Part shown: positions 1 to 12,160 of the stretch, piece by piece
Layout of the letters: each line of letters begins with the position of its first letter
Position numbering within the stretch: position 1 is the first letter of the stretch
Origin: Blakeslea trispora
Taxonomy: Eukaryota; Mucoromycota; Mucoromycetes; Mucorales; Choanephoraceae
NCBI GenBank assembly: GCA_025331445.1
Contig: JAIWNE010000051.1
Span: 156,151 to 220,150, forward strand
DNA length: 64,000 bases
Direction of reading: 5' to 3'
Made by a program: the position numbers and the translations under genes
The notes under the pieces: model-generated
What the model was told of the DNA's origin: nothing
Database searches by the model: none
Seen by the model: only the letters and a program-made list of their open reading frames with translations

Positions 1-397
1 AAAAAAAAAGATCGCCCTTGTTCTACTTCTCGAACAGCAAGTTGGATAGTAAAAATCAACACAAGCTTTATATGATTCCATCTTAAAAGAGGGAGGTCCT
101 TTTTTCTTTCTTTCTTTACTCAGCTGTCAACAGAGAGGTAGAGTACAAATCAAACAATGGCATAAATTAGTCGGTGATTGTAAAGTCCGGATACAATCAC
201 ATCGGAACTTTTCCGGACAGTTTAGACACCCCCCACAAATACACACACAGAGAGCATGAGAGTGAGAATGAGTAAAGTGCAACTGAGACAGGAGCTTCGT
301 TTAAAATAGAATCTACAATGAGCATTCAGGTGCTTCTTTAATCGTCTTGTATCCTTCGGGTTAAATCGTTACTTGCGAAACATCCATCCTATACATC
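1..397. other. Upstream region of RPP1, no gene seen
   Basis: This stretch holds a poly-A run at the edge, a CT-rich patch near 100-120 and a CA/GA-rich patch near 235-275. It should include the promoter and 5' leader of the ribosomal protein P1 gene that starts at 398. I see no coding sequence here. Confidence 0.5.
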
Positions 398-854
398 ATG
401 TCTGCTGAACTCGCTGTTGTCTACGCCGCTCTCATCCTTGAGGATGATAACATTGAAATCACTGTAAGAGCAAAATGAAGCAGATTAAAAAAAAAAGAAG
501 CAACACATAAGCTGATCTTGACATTCAAATAGGCCGACAAGCTTCAAACCCTTGTTGCTGCTGCTGGTATTGAAGTTGAACCCATCTGGTTCTCTCTCTA
601 TGCCAAGGCCCTCGCTGGTCAAGACCTCAAGGCTCTTCTCTTGAACGTTGGTGCCCCTGGTACCGGTCCTGCTGTTGCCGCTGGTGGTGCTGCCGCTGGT
701 GGTGCTGCTGACGCTCCTGCTGAAGAAGAAAAGGCTGAAGAAAAGGAAGAATCCGATGACGATATGGGTTTCGGTAAGTTGAATAAAAGGACATGTAGAA
801 AGTAAACATATTAATTATTTTCTTTTTTTTTTTTGTATAGGTCTCTTTGACTAA
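398..854 (+). CDS. RPP1: 60S acidic ribosomal protein P1
   Basis: Component of the lateral stalk of the large ribosomal subunit, which with P0 and P2 recruits and stimulates translation factors. Exons are 398-463, 533-773 and 841-854, giving 106 residues. The N-terminal helical domain ([19 protein letters not shown]) is followed by an Ala/Gly-rich hinge, an acidic Glu/Asp tract and the universal stalk C-terminus [11 protein letters not shown], the last four residues of which come from a 14-base final exon. P1 is preferred over P2 because the N-terminus carries the YAALILxDD pattern and lacks the P2 start MRY(V/L)AAYLL. The length is normal for the family. The gene converges on the Rho GTPase gene downstream. 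Confidence 0.95.
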
Positions 855-1315
855 AGTTCTATGACTTGAATTTTGTATAGAGAAATCAATTTTAACTACA
901 ATAAAAGACAAAGAAAATTGTTCTTTTCATAAGCATTATCGAGAGAGAGAGAAAGCATCCTTTTATTTTCTGTTTATTAGTAACATTGATTCATACAGAA
1001 AAGGGGAGATGACATGAAAGAATGAAAGTTGATGCATATTGTGATTCGTTACACCCTGCATATACTCTCTTTGTAGTCAGAGAGGAGTTGATTAGTTTAA
1101 GCACAATTGGATCTAACAATACTTTATGATGAAATAAGAGGAAATGTTATTGATTTCTATAAGTTAACATTGTTTAATTGACAACAACAACAAAAAAGAG
1201 AGAGAGAGAGAGGAATATATTAAAGTGAATAAAGATAATGGGTGGAAACTACAATACAAGAGATATTCCACCGCAGTAATAAGAATAACAAAGAAATAAT
1301 AAAAAAAAAAGGGAA
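855..1315. other. Convergent intergenic region
   Basis: 3' flanks of RPP1 (+) and the Rho GTPase gene (-). It holds GA-rich tracts (near 940 and 1195-1215) and poly-A runs, with candidate AATAAA-like signals near 900. No gene seen. Confidence 0.5.
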
Positions 1316-2158
1316 CTACATGATAGTACAAAAAGATGATTTTTTGATTGTGCTTTTGATGGCTGTATGAAATACTTCTTTCACGCCTTTTTCTGTCTTG
1401 GCTGAACATTCAACATATTTGTAGGCACCTACTTGTCTTGCCATTTGCATACCCTATTGATGAGATGTTAGTTCTTTTAGTGAATCAGCAATAGGAGAGT
1501 GTAGATTATAGTTTACTTGTTGTGTTGTTACAGGTGTAGAAGATTGCTTCTCTAATTCTTTGATTGTCTTTTGATCATCTCTGAGATCAGTTTTACAACC
1601 CACTAGAATAAATGGTAATCCAGGACAATATCGCTTTACTTCGGGAATCCACTATTTGAACAAGAGTCAGTAAGATGGAGAGAAAAGAAAGGAGGGATCT
1701 ATTACCTTTATAGAAATGTTTTCTAGTGATTCTGGTATATCAACAGAAAACGCAATCAAGACAACATCAGAGTCAGGGTAAGATAGTGTTCTTAATCGAT
1801 CAAAATCCTCTTGTCCTATAGAAGCATAGAGTGAGTTTGTTGCTCAGAAAACAAAGGAAAATCATCTCACCTGCGGTATCCCATAGTTCTGCTACAACAG
1901 GCTTTGAATCCACCACCATATCTTTTACAGAATTATCGAAAATTGTTGGAATATAATCGCCCTGTTCATTTGGAATCAATAGAGTATTAAAAGAGATTGC
2001 TCTAAAACAAAAACAAAACAAAAAGAAAGGCAACTTACAGCAGGAAATTTGCCTTTACTGAATACACTGAGTAGACATGTCTTGCCACAGGCACCATCGC
2101 CTACAATGACAATCTTTCTCTTAAGAGGCTCATCAGAAGAATCACAACAACCAAACAT
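1316..2158 (-). CDS. Rho-family small GTPase, Rho3-like
   Basis: Small GTPase of the Rho family that acts at the plasma membrane in polarised growth, actin organisation and exocytosis. Exons (minus order): 2039-2158, 1871-1961, 1706-1815, 1517-1651, 1316-1453; 197 residues. Visible motifs are the P-loop GDGACGKT (about residues 20-27), the switch I effector loop with YIPTIFDN, switch [15 protein letters not shown], the base-recognition motifs CKTD and ECSAK, and a C-terminal CaaX box CTIM. The catalytic Gly and Gln positions are intact, so this should be an active GTPase. The CTIM ending and the short N-terminal extension before the P-loop (CCDSSDEP) resemble Rho3 more than Rho1 or Cdc42, but the subfamily call is an inference. 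Two RhoGAP genes lie further along the window. Confidence 0.93.
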
Positions 2159-2390
2159 GTTTAAATCGATTTATAAATAATTTTAAAGAAGAAGAAAGTA
2201 AAGGTAAAGAAAGAAAAAAAAAAGAAACTCAAAAGAAGTTCAATGAAAACAATGAAGAATAGAACAAAGAGGGAAATTAAAAATTGGGTTTACTATTGAA
2301 CTTAAAAAATAAAGGGTACAAATCAGCCTTATTTTTTTTTAAATCTTTCACTTGCTTAGCCATATCCAAAAAAAAAAAATAACATCAGCC

Positions 2391-3491
2391 TCATCTTCTA
2401 CGGGATTGTACTTTTCGCTTCTTGATTACAAAATCATCTTCATCATCGTCAACATAGACCATTGAACTGACACCTGCCCTTTCATCCTCTTCTTTCTGTA
2501 ATGCTAATGCCATGGCTAAATCACCATCAGTATTGGGTATTCTCTTTGTCTTTGCTGATGGTTTAGTCATTGGTGTCACTGGTTTAGTAAACGGCGATTT
2601 ATTTGCAACGGATACCGGAGACTTGGCAACAGGAGAAGGAGATCGGCTCTCTTCCATCTATGTAAACAGTTTTTTTAGTTCCGCTAAACCCTATTCCCTT
2701 AAATGCTACCTTCAATTGAGCTAAACGATCCGGATGCTTGCTTTGAATTTTAGCAATACAGGCTTGTACCTGTGCTAATTCTTCTTTTAGTTTTCTTCTT
2801 TCTTCTCTTTTTTCTTCAAGTAGAATAAATGGCTATATAAAGCAAAAAAAGAGAGAGAGAGAGAGAAAGGTGAGAAGAATGCAAAAAGGAAAACATTGTA
2901 TCATGATGTTACTTCTACAATTTTAGGTAATACAATGCTTTTCCATTCTGATTCAGGAATTTCATACCTATTCTTATTTTTAGTATACGCTACTTTTATG
3001 CATACTTTTTTTTTTCTTCTTACGTTGCTTTGTTGACCACAATTCTTCGTTTTAGTTCTTCCCTAGAAACTTTACTGCCTGTGTTGACGATACAACCGTT
3101 TTTTCGTTTGATGTCAGGGCCTTGAATTAATGCATTTTTAGCACCAACAACTTTAGGATCAATATGAAGACCAGCAAATTCTAACACATGTCAAATTAGT
3201 GTTGTTCTCATGCTATCTTAAAACAGCTTTATTACCTGCTGTACTCTGTTGACCAAGTAACCGCTGAAGTTGAAGATTCATCTGTGCATTCGTCTTTCCC
3301 GGTAAACAACCACTCTCAATGATTTTCGACCAGTTACCGATACCGAATTTCATAAGAGCTTTTCGAAGCACATCTGATTCTTGGTCTGTCCAACCAGGTG
3401 ATAAGGTACAGTTCCAAAGACTGGCAGAATCGTTGGAACGTAGCACATTACGTGCGCCTGATTTCATGCTACGAGGCTTTTCAGACAACAT
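2391..3491 (-). CDS. SANT/Myb-like domain protein, function unknown
   Basis: Exons (minus order): 3236-3491, 3024-3180, 2913-2967, 2710-2832, 2391-2657; 285 residues. A single SANT/Myb-like helix-turn-helix lies near residues 25-75 (core GWTDQESDVLRKALMKFGI and NWSKI), followed by a conserved-looking basic stretch, a Lys/Glu-rich coiled coil (LLEEKREERRKLKEELAQ) and a Ser/Pro/Lys-rich tail with an acidic patch and a basic end (KKRKVQSRRR) that could be a nuclear localisation signal. The third intron boundary was chosen because a TACTAA branch site precedes the only acceptor that keeps the frame. The protein is probably nuclear and binds chromatin or DNA, but I do not recognise a named orthologue. 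It is divergently arranged with FANCL, 162 bases apart. Confidence 0.8.
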
Positions 3492-3632
3492 TCTATGATT
3501 TGATGTACTAATATATATATATAAAAAAAAGGACAATGATATGAAAGGAAAGAAAGAGAGAAAAAAAAAACTATACATTACTGTCTGATTTTCGTGACTA
3601 TTTTAAAAACAGCGCGTTTTTTTTTTTATTGA

Positions 3633-3638
3633 ACGCGT
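3633..3638. promoter_or_regulatory. Candidate MluI cell-cycle box (ACGCGT)
   Basis: ACGCGT is the MCB core bound by MBF in yeasts to drive G1/S transcription of replication and repair genes. Here it lies 16 bases upstream of the FANCL start codon, within the short shared region between FANCL and the SANT gene, just after a related AGCGCGT. It could regulate either gene. A six-base match may also be chance, and whether MBF acts this way in this lineage is not known from the sequence. Confidence 0.35.
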
Positions 3639-3653
3639 TTTTCTTACGTTTTG

Positions 3654-5166
3654 ATGAATTATACATCTTTTCCCTTGATTGTACCTGTTCAAAAAGACCT
3701 TTACCGAGGCTATATTACTATCCATGTGCGTACAATAGAATCCTCTTTTTCTATAGTGAGAATAAGAAACTCTTTGTTAGCTCTTTTTTTTTTCTCTCTT
3801 TTTTTTTTCTGTATGAATAACATTTATGTAGCAAATTGAATACCTCATCCAAATTCAATTTGAGCATCCAAGATCCCTTCAAGGTGATCAGCAGTTGCAT
3901 GCATTACTTCAACCACAGCTAAAACAAGTTGAGAGTCAACTCAATCAAGCTACAGATATTTATTCTTTTCTAGGTGATCTTAAGGACTTGTTGGTAACAA
4001 ACAAACAAACATTGAATGGAATGTCATATGAAGCAAATTGTTTAATAGGAAGTCAACAAACCAAGCAAAATAACTTCTTTCAATTATGCTCATGATCGAT
4101 ATGCTTATATTGTCAATGAATTAAGTCAAGTTGGCTATGATCGTGTACATGATCTCTCAGAAGGCATGACATCTGTTGTATTTCAAACAATGTAAAGCAT
4201 AAAGAAGGGAAGCGAAGGTTTTCTTTTTTTTTGATCATTTATATTTACTAGAGATCATGCTAAACGTGTTCATCTAATTGAATTGGAATTGCCGCCTAAA
4301 TACCCTCTGATACCTTCGAAGCTGATTTCATGCCCTTTGCCTACTTCAATTGACATCACAGGCCGAGGCTTGCGTGACATCTTGGTGCAACATGAGACAC
4401 TAGTTCATCAATATCAAGCCTTGTTTGATTGCCTCGACGATCTTGATAAGCATATGCGCATCTTGGAACCAGAGCAACCTACCCGTGCTGATTGTTGGCG
4501 CCGTATTGCTCTTGGCTTTCACTGCTCACTTGACATCGAATTGAACCCGGATGGGCCTGTCAATACGAAGCCTAATAAAGTACGCTTCTTTGGCAATGCC
4601 AGTCGAACAAGTGACTTGAAAAAGAAATGGGCCAGTAAAATATGGTAAACAACGCAAGAAAAAGAAAGAGGAATGTTTTTGATGATAATGGACTATCATC
4701 ATTAGGGATAAGCAAAAGTCTATGCATCAAAACCTCTTGGACACATTTCAAATAGTAGCTAATGAGCAACAGCAGTCTACAGATTATACAAAAACAGGCG
4801 ATATTGAATGTGGTATTTGTTATTCTTACAAACTAAATGGTGAAGAGACTCCCGAGATTATATGTCCCAACACACTATGTAATCGAGGATTTCATTATCC
4901 ATGTCTATATCAGGTTGCGTATTTGCTCTTACAATCAAAAGAGATGATGTAAATTGAACATCTTGTTGTTAGTGGCTTCGAGGTAATCCTTCAACCACAC
5001 AAAGCTTTAATATTTTATTTGGTAGTTGTCCTTATTGTAGTCAGGTAAAAATACAAAAAAAAAAAAATTTTTTTTTCTTCTTTCTTCATTAGAAACATAT
5101 CCAATTCATTTAACTTGAATATAGAAAATGACAGTCAAGGCACAGTTATCAAGAGGAGACAAATAA
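3654..5166 (+). CDS. FANCL: Fanconi anaemia E3 ubiquitin ligase FANCL
   Basis: FANCL is the RING E3 that monoubiquitinates FANCD2/FANCI in DNA interstrand crosslink repair. Exons: 3654-3755, 3832-3993, 4049-4191, 4252-4644, 4706-4913, 4973-5044, 5125-5166; 373 residues, about the length of the animal protein. The N-terminal E2-like-fold region is followed by the double-RWD (URD) region, recognisable from ELELPPKYPLIPS, RILEPEQPTRADCWRRIALG and an ELNPD motif. The C-terminal RING/PHD-like zinc finger (about residues 302-358) shows CGIC, CPNTLCNRGFHYPCLYQ, the E2-contact WLRG and CPYC. All introns keep phase. The last 18 coding bases overlap the end of the convergent arrestin-like gene. FANCL is absent from yeasts and most Dikarya, so this is a lineage marker. 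Confidence 0.93.
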
Positions 5167-6336
5167 AGAAGTAGAAGTATCTAGATTGTTTGTATGCGGT
5201 ATTAGGCCATGTTGAGAGAGTAATTTGATTTCCTTTGTAGAGGTTGGCATGTTGTAAGGTGGTAAAACATCAAAGACAGATTGACTATCAAATATGTCAA
5301 TGGGTGTCTTGTAAGACATAGTCTTGTCTTCTCTTTGATGACTGTAAGAAACAACAAAACTAATAAATAAGATGTGCCTGATTTGAAAGCGTCGGTATGC
5401 ATGAGTTGAATGTGAGATGGTCTTTCCGTTTGGTATCTTGTACTGATTACTTGCTTGCCAAAAATGATGGCCTTGGTATTCGCTGATGGCAGTCGAAAGG
5501 TGGGATAGAGGCCAGTCCTTTATAGGCTGTAATGGATGAACAGACTGATGTACCTGTTCTTGTTCAATCACGGCCTGTTCGACTAATTGAACAAAGATGT
5601 GCTTGATCCGAATACCTCTTTTTGCTACAGAGGGATGGATCAAGATGGCTATATGTATAGGCAAGTCGGACTCAAGCGTCACTGTTGTCTTGTCCATCCA
5701 GATATGACATCGCCATTCTTTTGTACGATGTGCAATTAAGGTAAGACGATCTTCGTCATGCATAATAGTCTGCCGTTCCAAGTTGGGTAGTCTGATTAGC
5801 TTTATGGTACGTTGAATGACATCATGCCTTTGATGTTGGGTATCATCATAGTAATCGAGGTAACTGATAAGTTGATAGGATACTTTGATCTGTGAATGGT
5901 ATACGGATTCTGGTAGATTGTAAGGCAAAGGCATTTCAAAGTAATATTGTCTAGTGGATTTTTGACGCTTGTTCTTGCGTATATATTCTTTGCTGCCTGA
6001 AGGGAATAATTGGATGGATTGTGATGTCAATATGTAACCTTAAAAAAAAAAGCCAGGACAGAGAGAGGAGTCAATTTTATCATGATGTTGATGATTCTAA
6101 GCTTGTCGCTTACCTTGCTCAATATGATTTGATTCAAATGTCAAATGTCCCTTAAAGCAGAGTGTAAGTCGCTTTAAATGATAGCAGTCTGGAAGTGAGA
6201 CATGAACAGTTCCTCGAATGACAGGACGGGTCTGAATGCTAGGTTCGATCAAGACAACAGGTTCCAACAATTGAATTGACAGGATTTTGTTGCTTCCTCT
6301 CTTCGAATCATGCCTCTGCTTAAATAATGACCACAT
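5149..6336 (-). CDS. Arrestin-like (alpha-arrestin/ART family) protein
   Basis: Exons (minus order): 6114-6336 and 5149-6038; 370 residues. The N-terminal half has the arrestin N-domain pattern: VVLIEPSIQTRPVIRGTVHV, then LKRLTLCFKGHLTFES, then a pairing near LPYNLPESVYHSQIKVSYQL. The C-domain follows (TVTLESDLPIHIAILIHP, VKRGIRIKHIFVQL-like strands). The tail carries LPPYNMP, a proline/tyrosine-containing segment of the kind that in other alpha-arrestins recruits Rsp5/Nedd4-type ubiquitin ligases, though it is not a perfect PPxY. Such proteins are adaptors for endocytosis of plasma-membrane transporters. The stop codon lies inside the last exon of FANCL on the other strand. Confidence 0.75.
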
Positions 6337-6450
6337 AAGTTGAATAAAGAAAATATACTACTAATTCAAAAGAGAATAAGAGGAAAGAAAAAAAGGGAAA
6401 GGAAATAAAAAGATTGGGAACTATTCTTGTCGTTGATTGTAATAGGACTT

Positions 6451-7262
6451 TTAATTTAACAATTGGTATTGACTCAATAATGCTTCTAGTTGATCTGCCT
6501 GATTTAGAGCTTCAAGGTCGTCCGATCCACCTATTGTCTTGCCATTCAAAAAGACATTTGGAAAAGTATCTCGTCCTGAGATTTCCTTCAGTACCATTTT
6601 AACCTCATAATCATCATCTAAGTAAGAAAAAAAAAATAAGATGGAAATATAAGCTACCGATTTGATTCATTCTCTCTGTTCGTTACCTCTCAAGTCCACT
6701 TCAACTACAGTCAAGGGCTCTTTTAGGTTGAATGAATTTAACAATCGCTTGGCATTCTTGGAAAATCTAGAGAGAGAGAGAGAGAGAGAAAGAAATTAGT
6801 TAGCTTGTTCTAGTTTGAAACAATTTCCTTCTTTTGAGGACTCTTTTTTTTTTTTTACGGGCAATAAGTCTTTGAAAAAACGATGAGCGTGTTTTGACGA
6901 ATGAGTTGCTCAATTTCTTGTTTCAATGTTGGTGTTTCATTTTCTTCGTGTTGCATATCTATCATTTCTTGTTCTTCTTCAATTAATTGCACCTCTTCCA
7001 AACTATCTTTGTATTCTACTTTGGCAGGTTCTTTTGGTTGCTCGTCTTTCACTACCAAATCTTCTCCTACAATCATATGGGCATAACTTGCGTGAAAGTG
7101 ACTGGCAAGCACAAATGAAAACAATGAAAGAATAGCTAGAATAAACAGCAATCGAATACGACGTGAACCACAACTTGACAAGCCTGATTGTTGTCTCTGT
7201 TGTGCTGCATATCTTTCTTTGGCTTCAATATCGTCTTGCACAGTAAATGGCAAAGCACTCAT
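6451..7262 (-). CDS. Membrane-anchored monothiol glutaredoxin (Grx6/Grx7-like)
   Basis: Exons (minus order): 6859-7262, 6687-6766, 6451-6617; 216 residues. A basic N-terminal region of about 35 residues is followed by one transmembrane segment (LLFILAILSLFSFVLASHF, residues 38-56), an acidic stalk, and a glutaredoxin domain from about residue 112. The active site is YCPFS, with one cysteine followed by Ser, as in the monothiol class; the glutathione-binding TFPNVFLNGKTIGG and GGSDDL motifs are intact. The topology (type II signal anchor, domain in the secretory lumen) matches yeast Grx6 and Grx7 of the ER/Golgi. The intron lies inside the CPFS motif. The start was placed at the ATG in front of SALPFTV; an upstream in-frame ATG at 7295 would add 11 hydrophobic residues and is less likely. 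Confidence 0.88.
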
Positions 7263-7383
7263 AATGTAGATATATATATATATTAAAAAAAACAAAAGGA
7301 AAAAAAAAAGATGAGAAACTTGGCTCGATGGATTTACTTTTTTTTTTTGAAAGGACTGAGATATAAAAAAAAAAGAGGCGCCT

Positions 7384-8622
7384 TTAAACTTTAATTCGCT
7401 TGATTACATTCATGGATAATTCAGGATGTTCAATTTCTTTTCTTCCTTGAATCAATCTTAGCTCACAACTGCGTACCAACTTGGCTGCACTTGGCTTAGA
7501 ATCAATCACCTCTGTTTGACCTTCACTTTCAATCATGATCAGTTTCTTTTGATGTATCCAGGTCTTTCTCGTGATCGCATTGACACTACAAATAACACGC
7601 TCAACAGCATCGACCCAGCATGTCTTGTTATTGATTGACTCTTGAAGACGCGCCACTGTCAAGGAAGAAAACAGATCGCCTGTACCTGTAAAATAGCCTT
7701 GATAGGTAGGAAAAGAAATCAAGTGCTGATCAAAAGTACCGTCAGATAAAAGTTGACTTGTAAGACAATAAAGAGATTCGTCTGTGCTGGATTCAGATTG
7801 AATGTCCAAGGGAACATGTTTCAGAGGTAAACAGAGTGAGGTAATGACCACATGAGAAGGTCCTAGCTGATGTAGCTTTTTGGCTACTGTACATAGATCA
7901 TCAAGGTTCTCAATTTTGCTCTCTGTCAATGTTTCAGCCTCGAACTGATTGGGTGTAACAACATCTGCAAATTTCATAATGTTTCTATACAAAGGAACAA
8001 TTTCAGGAGAAACATATAACTGGCCACAATCACCCATGACAGTGTCGCACACTATTCATTTCAAACAATTTTTCTTTAGTTGTTGTACCTATAGCCTCTT
8101 TTTCTCTTACCATAAATCAATTTTGAATTTTTAGCTTTGAGCTTCTGTACCATCTTTTCAATTTTCTCCAAGATAGCATAGTTTCCAATATAACCCGTCA
8201 GTAGATGCGTATATTCTTCCATCAACCCGTTTGCTTCTAAGCCATCAAACAAATCTTGAACGTCTTGAGCACTGTATCGGTTGCCTGTCCAAGAAGGATA
8301 TCCTGTATGGTTCGAGAACTGAACTGTATTCAAAATATCCACTTCGAAACCAAGTGTCTGAAGAGGGAACACTGCTGCTTTGTTACCTATTTGTGAAATA
8401 ACCATTTATCTTTTTAGAAAAAAAAACATGCAAACAATAGAACAGAAAGGTGTTCTTTTTACCACAATAACCAGAAACCTAAAAACCATTCAAGAGAATG
8501 TTAAAAGAGAAAATCTATAAAAGATAGAAATCTCGGTGTGTTTTATCTCTTACAGTATGTGATTGTATACTGAGTACTCTATAATCGCACTCTGTGTTGT
8601 CTATTCTATCTGAGGCTGTCAT
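7384..8622 (-). CDS. Pyridoxal kinase
   Basis: Ribokinase-fold enzyme that phosphorylates pyridoxal/pyridoxine with ATP to make the vitamin B6 cofactor (yeast Bud16, animal PDXK). Exons (minus order): 8554-8622, 8463-8478, 8111-8386, 7384-8051; 342 residues. Family blocks seen are VLSIQSHTVSGYCGNKAAVF, LGFEVDILNTVQFSNHTGY, VCDTVMGDCGQLYV, the TPNQFEAE motif and the anion-hole/catalytic GYFTGTGDLFSSL (catalytic Asp in GTGD). The second exon has only 16 bases and encodes part of the VSGYCG substrate-loop motif; without it the family motif breaks, so I take it as real. Confidence 0.93.
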
Positions 8623-9451
8623 AATAAATAATTGTAAATAAAAGAAGAAGTAGAAAAAAAAACAAAAAAAAAAAAGAAATATGTAGACAAAAGAGATAAA
8701 GTTGATACTCAGAACAATTCAGGTCCAACGATGAGTGAGCTTCCTATTGGTAAGACACCCAACACTTGTAAATCGATTTCCTATATTTTTTTTTCTCTAA
8801 GCTCTCTTCTTGTTCTTAACCAAAAGCTATGACGTTGATCGAAAGCATCGAGTACAATTCAAAGCCGGGTATTGAGTTATTGGATCATGTCTATGTTGTT
8901 GTCTGAATACGACCAAGGTTTCAGATACAAACCTGATAGTGGTATAAAAAAAAAATGATACGAATAGTCAGGTTTCTTTAAAATCAAAATTAGTGGATGT
9001 CAGAAAAAAAAAAAGTTTCATTTTGCCTTGAATTTTGTTATGTACACTGTACTATAGGGAGAAACAAGGACCATCTAGAATATGTTCCCCGATTATTATC
9101 TATTAAACATTGTAATATTGGCTTTGAACCGTCTTCTTTTCCCCCTAAATGCAATGATCGAATGTAATTAAAATTACAATGCTGTAATTGATAGTAAGAC
9201 AGTAATGCAGTTACACTAAACATTATTTGAACTGCAGTGATGCTTGTTTACAGTTAAATGGCAAATCAAGACATTATTCCAAGCATCCAATGCCTGATCA
9301 ACTCATGATAGAGAAACACACATATCTTAAAACCATTAGTTATCATTCTGAGCAATATAAGCTTAATCAGTAGTCAAAAAGATAATGTTCTTTTCTGTTA
9401 CTTCTTCTTTATTTATTCGTAAATTAATTACAAAAAGAAAGGGGGACGCAT
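8623..9451. other. Divergent/upstream region between PDXK and PABP genes
   Basis: Upstream of pyridoxal kinase and downstream of the PABP gene. It contains a possible truncated gene at 8731-8906 (listed separately), several poly-A runs and a short perfect inverted repeat (TGTAATT/AATTACA) near 9163-9178. No complete gene is seen between 8910 and 9451. Confidence 0.4.
8731..8906 (+). pseudogene. Possible truncated MRI1-like (methylthioribose-1-phosphate isomerase) start
   Basis: Two short exons can be joined in frame: 8731-8749 (MSELPI) and 8827-8906, with a good GTAAGA donor and an AAAAG acceptor. The product then reads MTLIESIEYN, a GIELLDHVYVV segment and a TGA stop. The pattern MTL-x-xI-Y-x(5,7)-L-LD resembles the very N-terminus of methylthioribose-1-phosphate isomerase of the methionine salvage pathway, but nothing further of that roughly 370-residue enzyme follows. 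It could be a 5' remnant of a deleted gene or a chance resemblance. Confidence 0.27.
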
Positions 9452-12160
<2,709 letters not shown>

